From assembly GCA_046349615.1 (NCBI GenBank), contig JAXMBZ010000008.1:130070-194069 (forward strand): 64,000 nt of DNA. The letters run 5' to 3'. The notes beneath the pieces were generated by a model that saw only the letters and a list, made by a program, of their open reading frames with translations, searched no databases and was not told the origin of the DNA. Positions 52,075 to 61,030 of this stretch are shown here, piece by piece. How positions within the stretch are numbered: position 1 is the stretch's first letter; every line of letters begins with the position of its first letter. Made by a program: the position numbers and the translations under genes. The stretch comes from JADJNY01 sp046349615. Lineage in GTDB: Bacteria > Planctomycetota > UBA1135 > GCA-002686595.

Positions 52075-54132
52075 ATGAAGTGGTTCCCCGTCGTGCTCGC
52101 GAGCCTGCTCCTCGCCCCGATCGCCTTCCCGCACGGCGCCGTCATCCCGCCGCCGACGGATCCCCCGATCCCGCAGCCGCCGCCGCCGGTCGCGCCGCCG
52201 GTCGTCGGCGGATCGGCGCCGACCGTGCCCGGTCGCCCGATCCCGGCGTCGACGCCCGCCGCGCCGAGCGGGCCGGGCACGCCGACGGCGGGAGCTCCGA
52301 GCGCCCCGACGCCCGGTGGGAGTGGGGCCGGAGGCGCCGGTGTGGCCACGGCGCAACCCGCGTCGCAGGACCTCGCGGATTGGCGACTGTGGTGGAGCTT
52401 CCACCGCGACGAGTTCCTCGACCTGAAGGACTCGCTCCTGCGCGGCAACGCGCTCACCACCGGTGAGGAGGAACTCCTGGGGCGCACCACGCCCAACGGA
52501 AGCGTGCGCCCGGATCCGCAGAAGCTCCACGACCGCGTCCTGCCCGCGCTCCTCGAGGCCCTGAAGGACGAGCGCAACCCCGACGTGCTCACCGCGGTGG
52601 CGATGGCGCTCGCGAAGCTCGGCCGCGGTCCGTGCCGTGCGGATGCGCCCGAGATCGAGGCCGCTCTGACGCCGCTGCTCGCGAACTCCGTGCAGGAGGT
52701 CGCCGAGACCGCGGCGCTCGCGCTCGGCTTGAACGCGACGACGGCGTCGGCGCCGATGCTCGTCGCGCTCGCTGGAGACGAGGAGCCGGGACGCAGGCTC
52801 GTCCAGCAGACCGAGGTGCCGACGCGCACGCGCGCGTTCGCGTGCTACGGCCTCGGGCTGCTCGGCGCGCACTCGAACGCGGACGTGCGGCGCTTCGTCG
52901 TGCACCACCTCGTGCAGACGTTCGAAAAGGACAAGTCGCGCACGCGCGACGTCCGCACGGCGGTGCTCGTCGCGCTCTCGCTGCTCCCGATCGACGCGAA
53001 CCCGCGCGGCGAGACCGCGACGGCGCCGGCGAGCTCGATCGAGGCGGACCTCGCCTGGCTCCTCTCGATCTGGCGCGACCCGCAGCAGAGCGAGCTCCTG
53101 CGCGTCCACGCCGCGACGACGGCGGCGAAGCTGTCGGCGGGCGCGCCGCCGACCGCGTTCCAGCCGTGGAAGTCCGCGCTGTGCGACGCGCTCGAACCCT
53201 CGGCTTCCGTCCAGGGCATCCTGCGTCAGGGTGCGGCCCTCGCGCTCGGCGCCTGCACCGACAACGACGACGACGACGCGGACGCGCGCGCCCGCGGGCT
53301 CCTGCAGCGCGCGGCCCGCGACGGCGACGGTCTCACCCGGCGTTTCGCGACGATCTCGCTCGCGCGCTCGGCCGCCCGCGACGGGCGGGGCGAGCACGGA
53401 GCCGAGAACCTGCGCGCCGTGCGCAGGTTCCTGCTCGGAGAGTTCGAGGCGTCGTCGAGCTCGCTTCGTCCGTGGCTCGCGCTCGCGCTCGGCACGTGCG
53501 AGGCGCTGCGCATCCGCGCGGGACGTGATCCCTCGAGCGAGGTGCAGGCCGCGCTCGTCAAGGCGCTGGAGCAGAAGCGCAGCCCCGGCGAGGCCGGCGC
53601 GATCTGCATCGCGGCCGCGCTCGCTCACGCGAACGAAGCTCGCGACGGCATTTCTCGCTGGGTGACCGAGAACCAGGACTCCGAGACCCGTCCGCACGCC
53701 GCGCTCGCGCTCGGGCTCCTGGGTTGGGACGGCGGCGTGCTCCCGCTCCGCAAGGCGCTGCAGGACGCGAAGAACCGCGGGCTCCTGCTCCGCGAGTCGT
53801 CGATCGCGCTCGGGCTGCTCGGCTCGACCGACGTGGTACCCAACCTGGTCGGCTTGCTCGAGACCTCCGAGAGCCTGACCTGGCAGTCCTCGATCGCGAG
53901 CGCGCTCTCCTACGTCGGCGACGCGCGCGCGATCGATCCCCTGCTCGCGCTGCTCGAGAAGGGGAAGCGTCCCGACCGCGTGCGCGCCTTCTCCGCCGCG
54001 GCGCTCGGCGGCGTGTGCGACGAGGAACGCATCCCGTGGAACGCGCCGATCGGCTTCCTCGTGCACTACGGCGTGCCGCCGGCGACGCTCTACGAGCCGA
54101 CGACCGGCACGGGGATCCTCGACCTCTTCTGA
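52075..54132 (+). CDS. Exported HEAT-repeat protein
   Basis: 685 residues. A signal peptide and a Pro/Gly/Ala-rich low-complexity linker (about 20-100) are followed by many HEAT-like helical repeats, recognised by the recurring LALG or LGLLG turns (ALALGLNATTAS, YGLGLLGAHS, GAALALGACTD, LALALGTCE, ALALGLLGWDG, IALGLLGSTD). HEAT arrays act as protein scaffolds. The C-terminal NAPIGFLVHYGVPPATLYEP is not part of a repeat. It precedes a very strong terminator. Confidence 0.82.
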   Translation: MKWFPVVLASLLLAPIAFPHGAVIPPPTDPPIPQPPPPVAPPVVGGSAPTVPGRPIPASTPAAPSGPGTPTAGAPSAPTPGGSGAGGAGVATAQPASQDLADWRLWWSFHRDEFLDLKDSLLRGNALTTGEEELLGRTTPNGSVRPDPQKLHDRVLPALLEALKDERNPDVLTAVAMALAKLGRGPCRADAPEIEAALTPLLANSVQEVAETAALALGLNATTASAPMLVALAGDEEPGRRLVQQTEVPTRTRAFACYGLGLLGAHSNADVRRFVVHHLVQTFEKDKSRTRDVRTAVLVALSLLPIDANPRGETATAPASSIEADLAWLLSIWRDPQQSELLRVHAATTAAKLSAGAPPTAFQPWKSALCDALEPSASVQGILRQGAALALGACTDNDDDDADARARGLLQRAARDGDGLTRRFATISLARSAARDGRGEHGAENLRAVRRFLLGEFEASSSSLRPWLALALGTCEALRIRAGRDPSSEVQAALVKALEQKRSPGEAGAICIAAALAHANEARDGISRWVTENQDSETRPHAALALGLLGWDGGVLPLRKALQDAKNRGLLLRESSIALGLLGSTDVVPNLVGLLETSESLTWQSSIASALSYVGDARAIDPLLALLEKGKRPDRVRAFSAAALGGVCDEERIPWNAPIGFLVHYGVPPATLYEPTTGTGILDLF

Positions 54133-54151
54133 TCGCGGAGGACGAAAACGA

Positions 54152-54195
54152 GCGGCGCGCGCGGGTCGGAAGGTTCTTCCGCCCGCGCGCGCCGC
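54152..54195. terminator. Very strong bidirectional terminator between convergent genes
   Basis: A 14-bp perfect stem (GCGGCGCGCGCGGG with its complement) is stacked on a 5-bp inner stem CGGAA/TTCCG with loop GGTTC and one bulged T. It lies between the HEAT gene (ends 54132) and the minus-strand gene ending 54202; on the minus strand CTCGTTTTCG follows. Confidence 0.8.
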
Positions 54196-54201
54196 GCTCT
54201 C

Positions 54202-54543
54202 TCAAGCGGCCGGATCGGCCTCGTCGAGTCCCAGCCCTTTCAACCCTCCGAGGCCGCCGAGGTGCGTGCCGAGATCGAGCATCGGCTCGGACGGCGTCCA
54301 ATTGTGGAGGACGCGCGCCACGGCGATCAGCACCTCTCCGTCGAGGTCGCGCCAGAGCTTCTCCGGGTCGACGCGACCCTCCGCGCAGCTCTTCAGGTTG
54401 CCGTCGACGAGGCGCAGGATCCGGTCGCGCACGTCTTCGGGGGCTTGGAGAGCTCGGCGCACCAGGGGCAGGAGGCGCGCGCCGTAGTCGGGCGGCAGCC
54501 CGTGGCGTTCGCACATCGCACGCAGGAGGTTCTCGGCGTTCAT
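54202..54543 (-). CDS. Small protein of unknown function
   Basis: 113 residues, predominantly helical (LLRAMCERHGLPPDYGARLLPLVRR; RDRILRLVDGNLKSCAEGR), with a Gly-rich C-terminal stretch (GTHLGGLGGLKGLGLDEADPAA). No membrane segment or known motif. It lies 231 bp from the HDOD gene pair, same strand but separated. Coding is supported by the open frame between a strong terminator and an upstream gap. Confidence 0.6.
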   Translation of the reverse strand: MNAENLLRAMCERHGLPPDYGARLLPLVRRALQAPEDVRDRILRLVDGNLKSCAEGRVDPEKLWRDLDGEVLIAVARVLHNWTPSEPMLDLGTHLGGLGGLKGLGLDEADPAA

Positions 54544-54774
54544 GGCGCTGGGGGGGAGGACAGGCCCCGGGTTGGGGTGGGGGACGGGGAGGTCCGGGGC
54601 CGCTGGAAACTCAGACGAAGGCTATCCCAGGCCCGCGGAACGGGCGAACGCGCGCGCGGGACTTCGTGGCGCACCGAACGCACGAAATCACGCGGTTTCC
54701 GCAGCGCGAAAAGAACTCCGGCTCGCGCTCGGAAGCGCGTTCCGAGCGCGCGGATGGAGTCGCGTTCGAACGCG

Positions 54775-55617
54775 TCAGGCCACTGCCGCGGTCGACTGCT
54801 CCGCGACGAGCGTGACGACGCGGGTCACGTCCTCCGGCGTCACCGCGAGGAAGCGCGACGTCGCCGGGTCGACGACCGAGGCCGCGGCGGAGAGGTTGCC
54901 CGCCTGCACGCGCTTCACGAGCAGGTTCGCGTGCGCCACGAGCGAGACGACGGGGTCGAGCTCGATCGCCTCGCGCGGCCCGTGGTGGAACTGGATCGCG
55001 CTGGCGACCGCGGCGGGAAGCCCCCACTGGACGGCGATCATCGAGCCGACGTCGGTGTGGTCGAAGAGCAGGGCGTCGCGCTCGCACGTCTGGAGGGGGA
55101 CGCTCTCGCGGTTCGAGCGCACGAGGAGCGTGACGTACTCCTCGCCGAGGTTCTCGAGGAGGACGAGCTTCCCGATGTCGTGGAGCAGCCCGCACGTGTA
55201 GAACTCCTCCGCCGAGAGCCCGACCCCGCCGCGCGAGCTCCGCGCCAGCAGGTTCGCCGCCTGCGCGACGAGGATCGAGTGCTTCCACATCGCGTCGAGG
55301 TCGATCCCGCGCTCCTCGAGGTGCGCGAACTGCTTCATCACCGCCGCGGCGGTGACGACGTTGCGCAGCACCTTGACCCCGAGCACCGCGCTCGCCTGCT
55401 CCGTCGAGACGCAGCGCTCGCGGAGGCCGTAATACGAGCTGTTCGCGATCTTCAAGACGCGCGCGGCGAGCGGCGGGTCCTGCGCGACGAGCCGGCCGAT
55501 CTCCTTCGTGCCGACGTTCGGGTCCAGCAGCATCTGCGACACCTGCTGCACGATCGCGGGCAGCGTCGGGAGGTTCGGACACTTCGAGATGATCTGTTTG
55601 GCGCGAAAGGTGCTCAT
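54775..55617 (-). CDS. HDOD-domain protein
   Basis: 280 residues. N-terminal PTLPAIVQQVSQMLLDPN and a Q-D-P type segment (LVAQDPPLAARVLKIANSSYYG) are characteristic of HDOD domains; GLLHDIGKLVLLE is the remaining HD-type core. HDOD proteins act in signal transduction, often downstream of c-di-GMP or two-component systems, without certain phosphodiesterase activity. Tandem with a close paralogue (55684-56529) at 66 bp, same strand. A PilZ protein lies elsewhere in the window. Confidence 0.92.
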   Translation of the reverse strand: MSTFRAKQIISKCPNLPTLPAIVQQVSQMLLDPNVGTKEIGRLVAQDPPLAARVLKIANSSYYGLRERCVSTEQASAVLGVKVLRNVVTAAAVMKQFAHLEERGIDLDAMWKHSILVAQAANLLARSSRGGVGLSAEEFYTCGLLHDIGKLVLLENLGEEYVTLLVRSNRESVPLQTCERDALLFDHTDVGSMIAVQWGLPAAVASAIQFHHGPREAIELDPVVSLVAHANLLVKRVQAGNLSAAASVVDPATSRFLAVTPEDVTRVVTLVAEQSTAAVA

Positions 55618-55683
55618 GGACGTGGTGCGAGACCGAGCGCGCCGGTGGAGCGCGCCGCGAGCGGGTGGACGACGCGCGGTGCG

Positions 55684-56529
55684 TCAGACGACGACGTTGG
55701 CCTTGGCCTTGTCGACGAACTCGACGAGGTCGGTGACGTCGGTCGCCTGGATGCCGAGCTGGTTCTGCGTGCGCGCGTCGATCGTCGTCGCCGCGGCGCC
55801 GAGGTTGCCCTCCGTCACACGGTGCACGAGCTGGTTCACGCTCGCGACGAGCGCCACGACGGGGTCGGACGCGAGCTCCTCGGCGCTCCCGTGGTGGTGG
55901 AGGATCGCGTTCCCGATCTGCGGGGGCAGGCCCCACTGGAGCGCGACGACGTGCCCGATGTCCGTGTGTCCGAAGCCGAGCTTCTCGGCCTCGGCCGCGT
56001 GCAGCGGGAGGTTCTTCTCGCGCGCGTAGTCGACGACCGCGAGGTAGTCGGCGCGGAGGCAGTCGAGCAGCACGACCTGGCCGAGGTCGTGGAGCAACCC
56101 GCACACGTAGAGCTCGTCGCCCGAGAGCCCGATCGTCGCGCGGCAGCGCTTGCCGAGGAAATTGCACGCCTGCGCGACGAGGATCGAGTGCTTCCAGAGC
56201 GCGGTGAGGTCGAACCCGCTGCCCTTCAGGTGGTCGTACTTGCTGATCACCGCCGCCTGCGTGACGACGTTGCGCAGGACGCGCACGCCGAGCACGGCGC
56301 TCGCGTGCTGCGGGGCGATGCAGCGCTCGCGCAGGCCGTAGTACGCGCTGTTCGCGATCTTGAGGACCTTGGCGGCGAGCGGCGCGTCGGACGCGACGAC
56401 GTCACCGAGCTCCTTCGCTCCCGTGTTCGGATTCTCGAGCAGCGTCTGCACCTTCTGCACGACGGCAGGGAGGGTGGGGATCGTGATGCTCTTGTTGCTG
56501 AGGAGTTGTCGTGCGCGGATGTTGCTCAT
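55684..56529 (-). CDS. HDOD-domain protein, tandem paralogue
   Basis: 281 residues, the same layout as the downstream copy: PTLPAVVQKVQTLLENPN, ASDAPLAAKVLKIANSAYYG, LKHS-type segment LWKHSILVAQACNFL and GLLHDLGQVVLLD, in which the DIGK of the partner has become DLGQ. It also has GFGHTDIGHVVALQWGL as in the partner. It arose by gene duplication; possible partner specialisation. First gene of the pair, reading from a divergent promoter region with a 20-bp palindrome. Confidence 0.92.
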   Translation of the reverse strand: MSNIRARQLLSNKSITIPTLPAVVQKVQTLLENPNTGAKELGDVVASDAPLAAKVLKIANSAYYGLRERCIAPQHASAVLGVRVLRNVVTQAAVISKYDHLKGSGFDLTALWKHSILVAQACNFLGKRCRATIGLSGDELYVCGLLHDLGQVVLLDCLRADYLAVVDYAREKNLPLHAAEAEKLGFGHTDIGHVVALQWGLPPQIGNAILHHHGSAEELASDPVVALVASVNQLVHRVTEGNLGAAATTIDARTQNQLGIQATDVTDLVEFVDKAKANVVV

Positions 56530-56843
56530 GGTCCGGTGGAGGGAACGAGCGGCCCCGCAAGGGGCGGAGGTGGTGGATCGCAGCTATCGGTCCCCGCGCT
56601 TCGCCCACGTGAGGCTCGCACCGCATTCACGAGTCGAGAGCGCGCGCTCTCGAATCCAGGGCCCGACGCCGCGCCGTCCGGGGTGACCGCGGAGTGCGTC
56701 CTGCCTCGCTCGAGCCCGCGATCACGGGCGTTCTCAAGAACGCGCTCTTCGTGGACCGATGTCCGCAGCGGCCGAGCGCAACCCCGCGCACGGCCCGCCG
56801 GGATCGGCCGCGAGCCGATCCGAACCCCACCCTGCCCCGCACC
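56530..56843. other. Divergent intergenic region with long palindrome
   Basis: 314 bases between the HDOD pair (minus) and the metalloprotease pair (plus). It holds a perfect 20-bp palindrome at 56634-56653 (TCGAGAGCGC and its complement) and a 7-bp inverted repeat GCGTTCT-CA-AGAACGC at 56728-56743, either of which could be an operator. No gene is supported. Confidence 0.5.
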
Positions 56844-57461
56844 ATGCTCAGGCCGCTCCTCCTCGGCTTCGCGCTGCTTTCGTTCGCGCTTGTCCTGGCG
56901 TTCACGTCCGCCGTCGTCGACGCGGGAACCGCCCGCAAGCTCGACCTCGCCGGCCTCGTCGACCGCTCCGAGATCGTGCTCGAAGGCCGCGTGCTCGGCC
57001 GCGAGACGACGCTCGACGCGCGGGGACGACCGGCGACGCGCTACACGCTCTCCGTCGCGCGCACGTTCCGCGGCGCGCCCGCGGCGACGCGCGAGCTCGT
57101 GCTGCCGGGCGGCGTGCTGCCGGACGGACGCGGGCTCGTCGTGCCCGGCGTGCCCGAGCTCGCTCCGGGCGAGGACGCGTTGCTCTTCCTCTCCACGGAG
57201 AGCCGCGCGGGCGTGCGCCTCCCCGTCGGTCTGTCGCAGGGTCGCCTGCGCGTCACGACCACGGCCCAGGGCGTGAAGCGCTTCGTGCGCGAGCACGGCG
57301 AGCTCGAGCTCGTCGACGAACGCGGGCGTTCGCTCCCGACCCCGTCGCGCGAGACGTTCGACTACGCGACCGTGATCGCGCAGGTCGAGGCGGCGTGCGC
57401 CGCGCGCGCGGCGGCGGAGCGCGAGGGCCGCCGCGGACGCGTGCGCGAGGAGCGCCGATGA
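56844..57461 (+). CDS. Exported protein of unknown function, partner of a matrixin
   Basis: 205 residues with a signal peptide (LLLGFALLSFALVLAFTSAVV). The domain LVDRSEIVLEGRVLGRET...YTLSVARTFRG...LPGGVLPDGRGLVVPGVPELAPGEDALLFLS follows a pattern recurring beside matrixin-type proteases in environmental bacteria; an assistance or inhibitor role is a guess. The C-terminal end is helical and Arg-rich. It is coupled to the metalloprotease by an ATGA overlap at 57458. Confidence 0.75.
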   Translation: MLRPLLLGFALLSFALVLAFTSAVVDAGTARKLDLAGLVDRSEIVLEGRVLGRETTLDARGRPATRYTLSVARTFRGAPAATRELVLPGGVLPDGRGLVVPGVPELAPGEDALLFLSTESRAGVRLPVGLSQGRLRVTTTAQGVKRFVREHGELELVDERGRSLPTPSRETFDYATVIAQVEAACAARAAAEREGRRGRVREERR

Positions 57462-59650
57462 TGCGCGCGAGGTTCCTCGTCGCGGCGGCCGTGCTCGGCG
57501 TCGGCGCCGCGGTCGCCGCCCACATCCGCCTCATCCACCCGGGCAACGGGCGCGCGCTCCACTGGGGCCGCCCGCAGGACGTCTCGATCGTGATCCAGGC
57601 GGCCGGCTCGGACGACCTCCCGGACGCGAGCCACACCACGGCGATCCGGAACGCGATCGACGCCTGGAACGAGGTGCCCGGAGCGACCGTCCACCTGCAC
57701 GAGAACGTGTCGCCCGCGCAGCGCGCGCGCACGGACTGGGAGTCCGACTCGATCCACCTCGTCCTCTTCGACGAGGACGATTCGTCCGGCTATTTCCCGA
57801 GCGGAACGGGCACGGTCGCCTTGACGCCGGTGTGGTTCGCCGAGAGCGGGATCGTCACCGACGCCGACATCCTCTTCAACGGCGCCGACTACGCGTTCAC
57901 GACGAGCGGTGAGCCCGGCGCGTTCGACGTGCAGGACGTCGCCGCGCACGAGCTCGGTCACTTCGTCGGGCTCGACCACTCGGGCTGGGCGGGCGCGACG
58001 ATGTTCCCGTACGTCGACCCGTCGACCGCGCTGCACCGCAGCCTCTCCGCGGACGAGGAACACGGAGTCCGTGATGCGTATCCGGCCGAGAGCTACGCCT
58101 CGATCGCCGGGATCCTCCGGCGCGCGAGCAACGACACCGTCGTGCCCGGCGCGCACGTCGTCGCGCGCGGGCCGGACGGGCGCACGCTCGCGAGCGCGCT
58201 CGCGAACTCGCTCGGCGCTTTCACGCTGCGTGGGCTCGCCGCCGGCGACTACTCGCTGTACGCCGTTCCGCTCGACCAGCCGGTCGACGAGGCGAACCTG
58301 ACGAACGGACACACCGTCGCGATCGATTTCGAATCGACCCTGCTCGGCTCGTGGCACGTCGACGCGGGCGAGGCGCTCTCGATCGGCACACGGCGCGTCG
58401 ATCCCGACGTCACGCTCTCGCTCGGGCGCAACTACGACGTCTACCCGCTGCGCGTGATCGCCGGGGAAACGCACACGTACCAGGTCCACGGGAGCGGGCT
58501 CCTCCCGGGCTCGACGCTGACGTCGCCCGATCCCGAACTCGGCGTCGTCGCGACGAGCTGGTTCGGCACGCTGGTCGTGTTCCAGGTCGCCGTGCCCGCG
58601 GACGCGCCGCCGGGCCACGCGGACCTCGTCGTGGAGAACGCCGCGGGCGAACGCTCGATCCTGCCCGCCGCGCTCGAGATCACCCCGCGCGATCCCGCGC
58701 CGACCGCGGTCGCGCCGACGTCGGCGACGACGAGCGGCGGCACGGCGCTGACGATCACGGGGAGCCGCTTTCGCGCCGGTTCGCGCGTCGTGATCGGGCC
58801 CGAGATCTACGTCGACGGCGCGGCGGACGGCTGCACCGTCGTCGACGCGTCGACGATCGTGCTCTCGACGCACCCGACGCCGAGCGGCACCTACGACGTC
58901 GTCGTCCTCGATCCGACCGGCGTCGAGGGCCGCCTCGACTCGGGCGTCGAGTTCGCGCTCGTGCCGTCGATCACGAGCGTGTTCCCGCCGTCGGGCACCG
59001 CTGCGGGCGGCACGCTGCTCACGATCACCGGATCCGACTTCGGCGAGGGCTGCACCGTCGCGATCGACGGCGTCGCGCAGAGCGTCGTCACGTGGGAGAG
59101 CTCGACGACGCTGCGCGTGTTGACGAGCGCGTACTCGGCGGGCGGGCCCTACGTCCTCGAAGTCCAGAACCCGGCGGGCGCGACGGCGAGCGCGGCGTTC
59201 GCGTACTCCCTCGCGCCCGATCCGGCGATCGTGACGCTCGATCCCGCGGAAGGCAGCGCGTCCGGCGGGGAGGAGATCGTCGTGCACGGCGCGAACTTCG
59301 ACGCGACTTCGGTCGTCGAGTTCGGCGCGAATGCCGACACGGGCGCGGGCGGCACGCCGGCGAAGACCGTGACGTTCGTCGACGCGAACACGCTCGTGGT
59401 CGTGACGCCGGCGCACTCGGGCGGCGTGCACACCGTGCTCGTGCGCGACGCGGACACCGGCCAGGCTTCGGTCCTGCCCTCGGCCTTCACGTTCCGCTCG
59501 TCCGGCGGGGGTGGGGCCTGCTCGATCGCGCCGGCCGGCGAGCGCGGCGGCCCTTCGGGACGCGACGCCGCGCTGTCGCTCGCGTGGTTCGCGCTCGTGC
59601 TCGGCGCCGCGTGGGCGCGCACGCGGTCCCTGCGGCGCGCGGATGGTTGA
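57458..59650 (+). CDS. Matrixin-type zinc metalloprotease with IPT/TIG domains and C-terminal sorting tail
   Basis: 730 residues. Signal peptide, then a catalytic domain with HELGHFVGLDHSG starting at His164 (HExxHxxGxxH zinc motif) and a downstream Met-turn-like ATMFPYVD. A CNA-like or carboxypeptidase-regulatory segment (IAGILRRASNDTVVPGAHVVA) comes next, then three IPT/TIG domains (PTAVAPTSATTSGGTALTI; ITSVFPPSGTAAGGTLLTI; IVTLDPAEGSASGGEEIVV). The end has Cys, a hydrophobic helix and an Arg-rich tail (CSIAPAGERGG...LSLAWFALVLGAAWARTRSLRRADG), like MYXO-CTERM-type sorting signals. Confidence 0.88.
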   Translation: MMRARFLVAAAVLGVGAAVAAHIRLIHPGNGRALHWGRPQDVSIVIQAAGSDDLPDASHTTAIRNAIDAWNEVPGATVHLHENVSPAQRARTDWESDSIHLVLFDEDDSSGYFPSGTGTVALTPVWFAESGIVTDADILFNGADYAFTTSGEPGAFDVQDVAAHELGHFVGLDHSGWAGATMFPYVDPSTALHRSLSADEEHGVRDAYPAESYASIAGILRRASNDTVVPGAHVVARGPDGRTLASALANSLGAFTLRGLAAGDYSLYAVPLDQPVDEANLTNGHTVAIDFESTLLGSWHVDAGEALSIGTRRVDPDVTLSLGRNYDVYPLRVIAGETHTYQVHGSGLLPGSTLTSPDPELGVVATSWFGTLVVFQVAVPADAPPGHADLVVENAAGERSILPAALEITPRDPAPTAVAPTSATTSGGTALTITGSRFRAGSRVVIGPEIYVDGAADGCTVVDASTIVLSTHPTPSGTYDVVVLDPTGVEGRLDSGVEFALVPSITSVFPPSGTAAGGTLLTITGSDFGEGCTVAIDGVAQSVVTWESSTTLRVLTSAYSAGGPYVLEVQNPAGATASAAFAYSLAPDPAIVTLDPAEGSASGGEEIVVHGANFDATSVVEFGANADTGAGGTPAKTVTFVDANTLVVVTPAHSGGVHTVLVRDADTGQASVLPSAFTFRSSGGGGACSIAPAGERGGPSGRDAALSLAWFALVLGAAWARTRSLRRADG

Positions 59651-59681
59651 TCGAGATCGAGCGCGCGGCGACACTGCCGCG

Positions 59682-60416
59682 ATGAGCACGCCCACGATCG
59701 TCTTCGACATCGAGGTCGCCGGTTTCGCGTGGGAAGAGGTCGACGAGATCACGCGCGGCTACCTCGTCAATCGCGAGAAGGACGCGACGCGCCGCGACTC
59801 CGTCCCCGATCGCACCGCGCTCTTCCCCGGGCTCGGCAAGGTGATCGCGATCGGGATGTGGCTCGTCGGCCGCGACGCGAAGGGCGAGCCGCTCGATCGC
59901 GGGATGATGCTGCTCGAAGGCGCGGCGGAGGAAGAGCACGCGTGGGAGAAGGTCCCCGGTTCGAAGCTCTACCGCGCCGACGAGCGGAAGCTGCTCGCGC
60001 GCTTCTGGGAGCTCGTCGCGCGCAAGCCGAGCGGGTTGCCGCGTCTCGTGACGTTCAACGGCCGGGGATACGACGGGCCGATCCTGACGATCCGCAGCGC
60101 GCAGCTCGGCGTGAAGCCGACGCGCGATCTCGTGCCGTACCGCTACGACATCGGCGAGCACTGCGACCTCGCGGACGTGCTCACGTTCCAAGGCTCGTAC
60201 AACGAGCGCTACTCGCTCGACTACTGGTGCCGCCGCTTCGACATCGAGAGCCCGAAGGGTTCGATCGACGGATCGCAGGTCGCGCGCGCGTACCGCGAGG
60301 GGCGCATCGAGGACATCGGCGAGTACTGCCTGCGCGACGTGCGCGCGACCGCACAGCTCTACTCGAAGCTCGAAGGCACGATTTTGCCGCTCTTCAAGGG
60401 CGGTCCGCGGCCCTGA
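59682..60416 (+). CDS. Predicted 3'-5' exonuclease, DNA polymerase B exonuclease-like
   Basis: 244 residues. It starts IVFDIEVAGF, the DxE of exonuclease motif I in PolB-type 3'-5' exonucleases; VTFNGRGYDGPILTIRS gives motif II (Asn/Asp) and GEYCLRDVRATAQLYSKL motif III (YxxxD-like). No polymerase domain is attached, matching the stand-alone PolB_exo2 family. Probably acts on DNA ends in repair or processing. ATG 59682 follows the protease stop by 31 bases. It is convergent with the YjbQ gene. Confidence 0.88.
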   Translation: MSTPTIVFDIEVAGFAWEEVDEITRGYLVNREKDATRRDSVPDRTALFPGLGKVIAIGMWLVGRDAKGEPLDRGMMLLEGAAEEEHAWEKVPGSKLYRADERKLLARFWELVARKPSGLPRLVTFNGRGYDGPILTIRSAQLGVKPTRDLVPYRYDIGEHCDLADVLTFQGSYNERYSLDYWCRRFDIESPKGSIDGSQVARAYREGRIEDIGEYCLRDVRATAQLYSKLEGTILPLFKGGPRP

Positions 60417-60437
60417 GCGGCCGTCCGCGGGCAACGC

Positions 60438-60860
60438 TCACGGCGTCCCGGCGACGTGCACGACGACGCGCCGCCGATGCGGACGCGTGCGGTGCTCGAC
60501 CAGGAACACGCCCTGCCACGTGCCGAGCGCGAGCCGGCCGTCGACGATCGGGATCGTCTCGCTCGTCCGCGTGAGCGCGCTCTTCTGGTGCGCGGAGCTG
60601 TCGTCGGGCCCTTCGTCGTCGTGCTCGTCCGCGGGATCGCCGTCGGGCGCGATCCGACCGAGCCGCCGGAGCACGTCCGCGCGCGCGGTCGGATCGGCGT
60701 TCTCCGTGACGAGCAGGCTCGCTGACGTGTGCGGACAGAACACGACGCAGAGTCCGATGCGCACTCCGCTCCGCGCGAGGATCGCGGCGAGCTCGCGCGT
60801 CAGCTCCGTGAAGCCCCGCCCGCGCGTGTCGAGTTCGAGCACCTCCTGCCGTTGGAGCAT
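60438..60860 (-). CDS. yjbQ: YjbQ/UPF0047 family protein
   Basis: 140 residues, the family length. It has the conserved FCPHTSASLLVTENADPTARADVL, LALGTWQGVFLVEHRTRPHRRRVVV and SALTRTSETIPI. A Glu/Asp-rich insertion DEHDDEGPDDSSAHQK around residues 75-95 contains the expected His. Family members have thiamine-phosphate-synthase-like activity in vitro, but physiological role is uncertain. Cys and His residues could bind metal. Confidence 0.92.
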   Translation of the reverse strand: MLQRQEVLELDTRGRGFTELTRELAAILARSGVRIGLCVVFCPHTSASLLVTENADPTARADVLRRLGRIAPDGDPADEHDDEGPDDSSAHQKSALTRTSETIPIVDGRLALGTWQGVFLVEHRTRPHRRRVVVHVAGTP

Positions 60861-61030
60861 GCGCGCACTCTCCGTCGGGCCGTTCGCGCGCGCAAGGCCG
60901 CCGCCGGACCGCGACGGCGGAGTCTCCGCGCGTGCCCGCTCTTCATCGAACGGCCTTCCAACGGTATCCTCACCCGACTCGCGACCGGGCGGCAGGCGCT
61001 CGAAGGCTGCGAGCTCCTCCGAGGCAGTTC

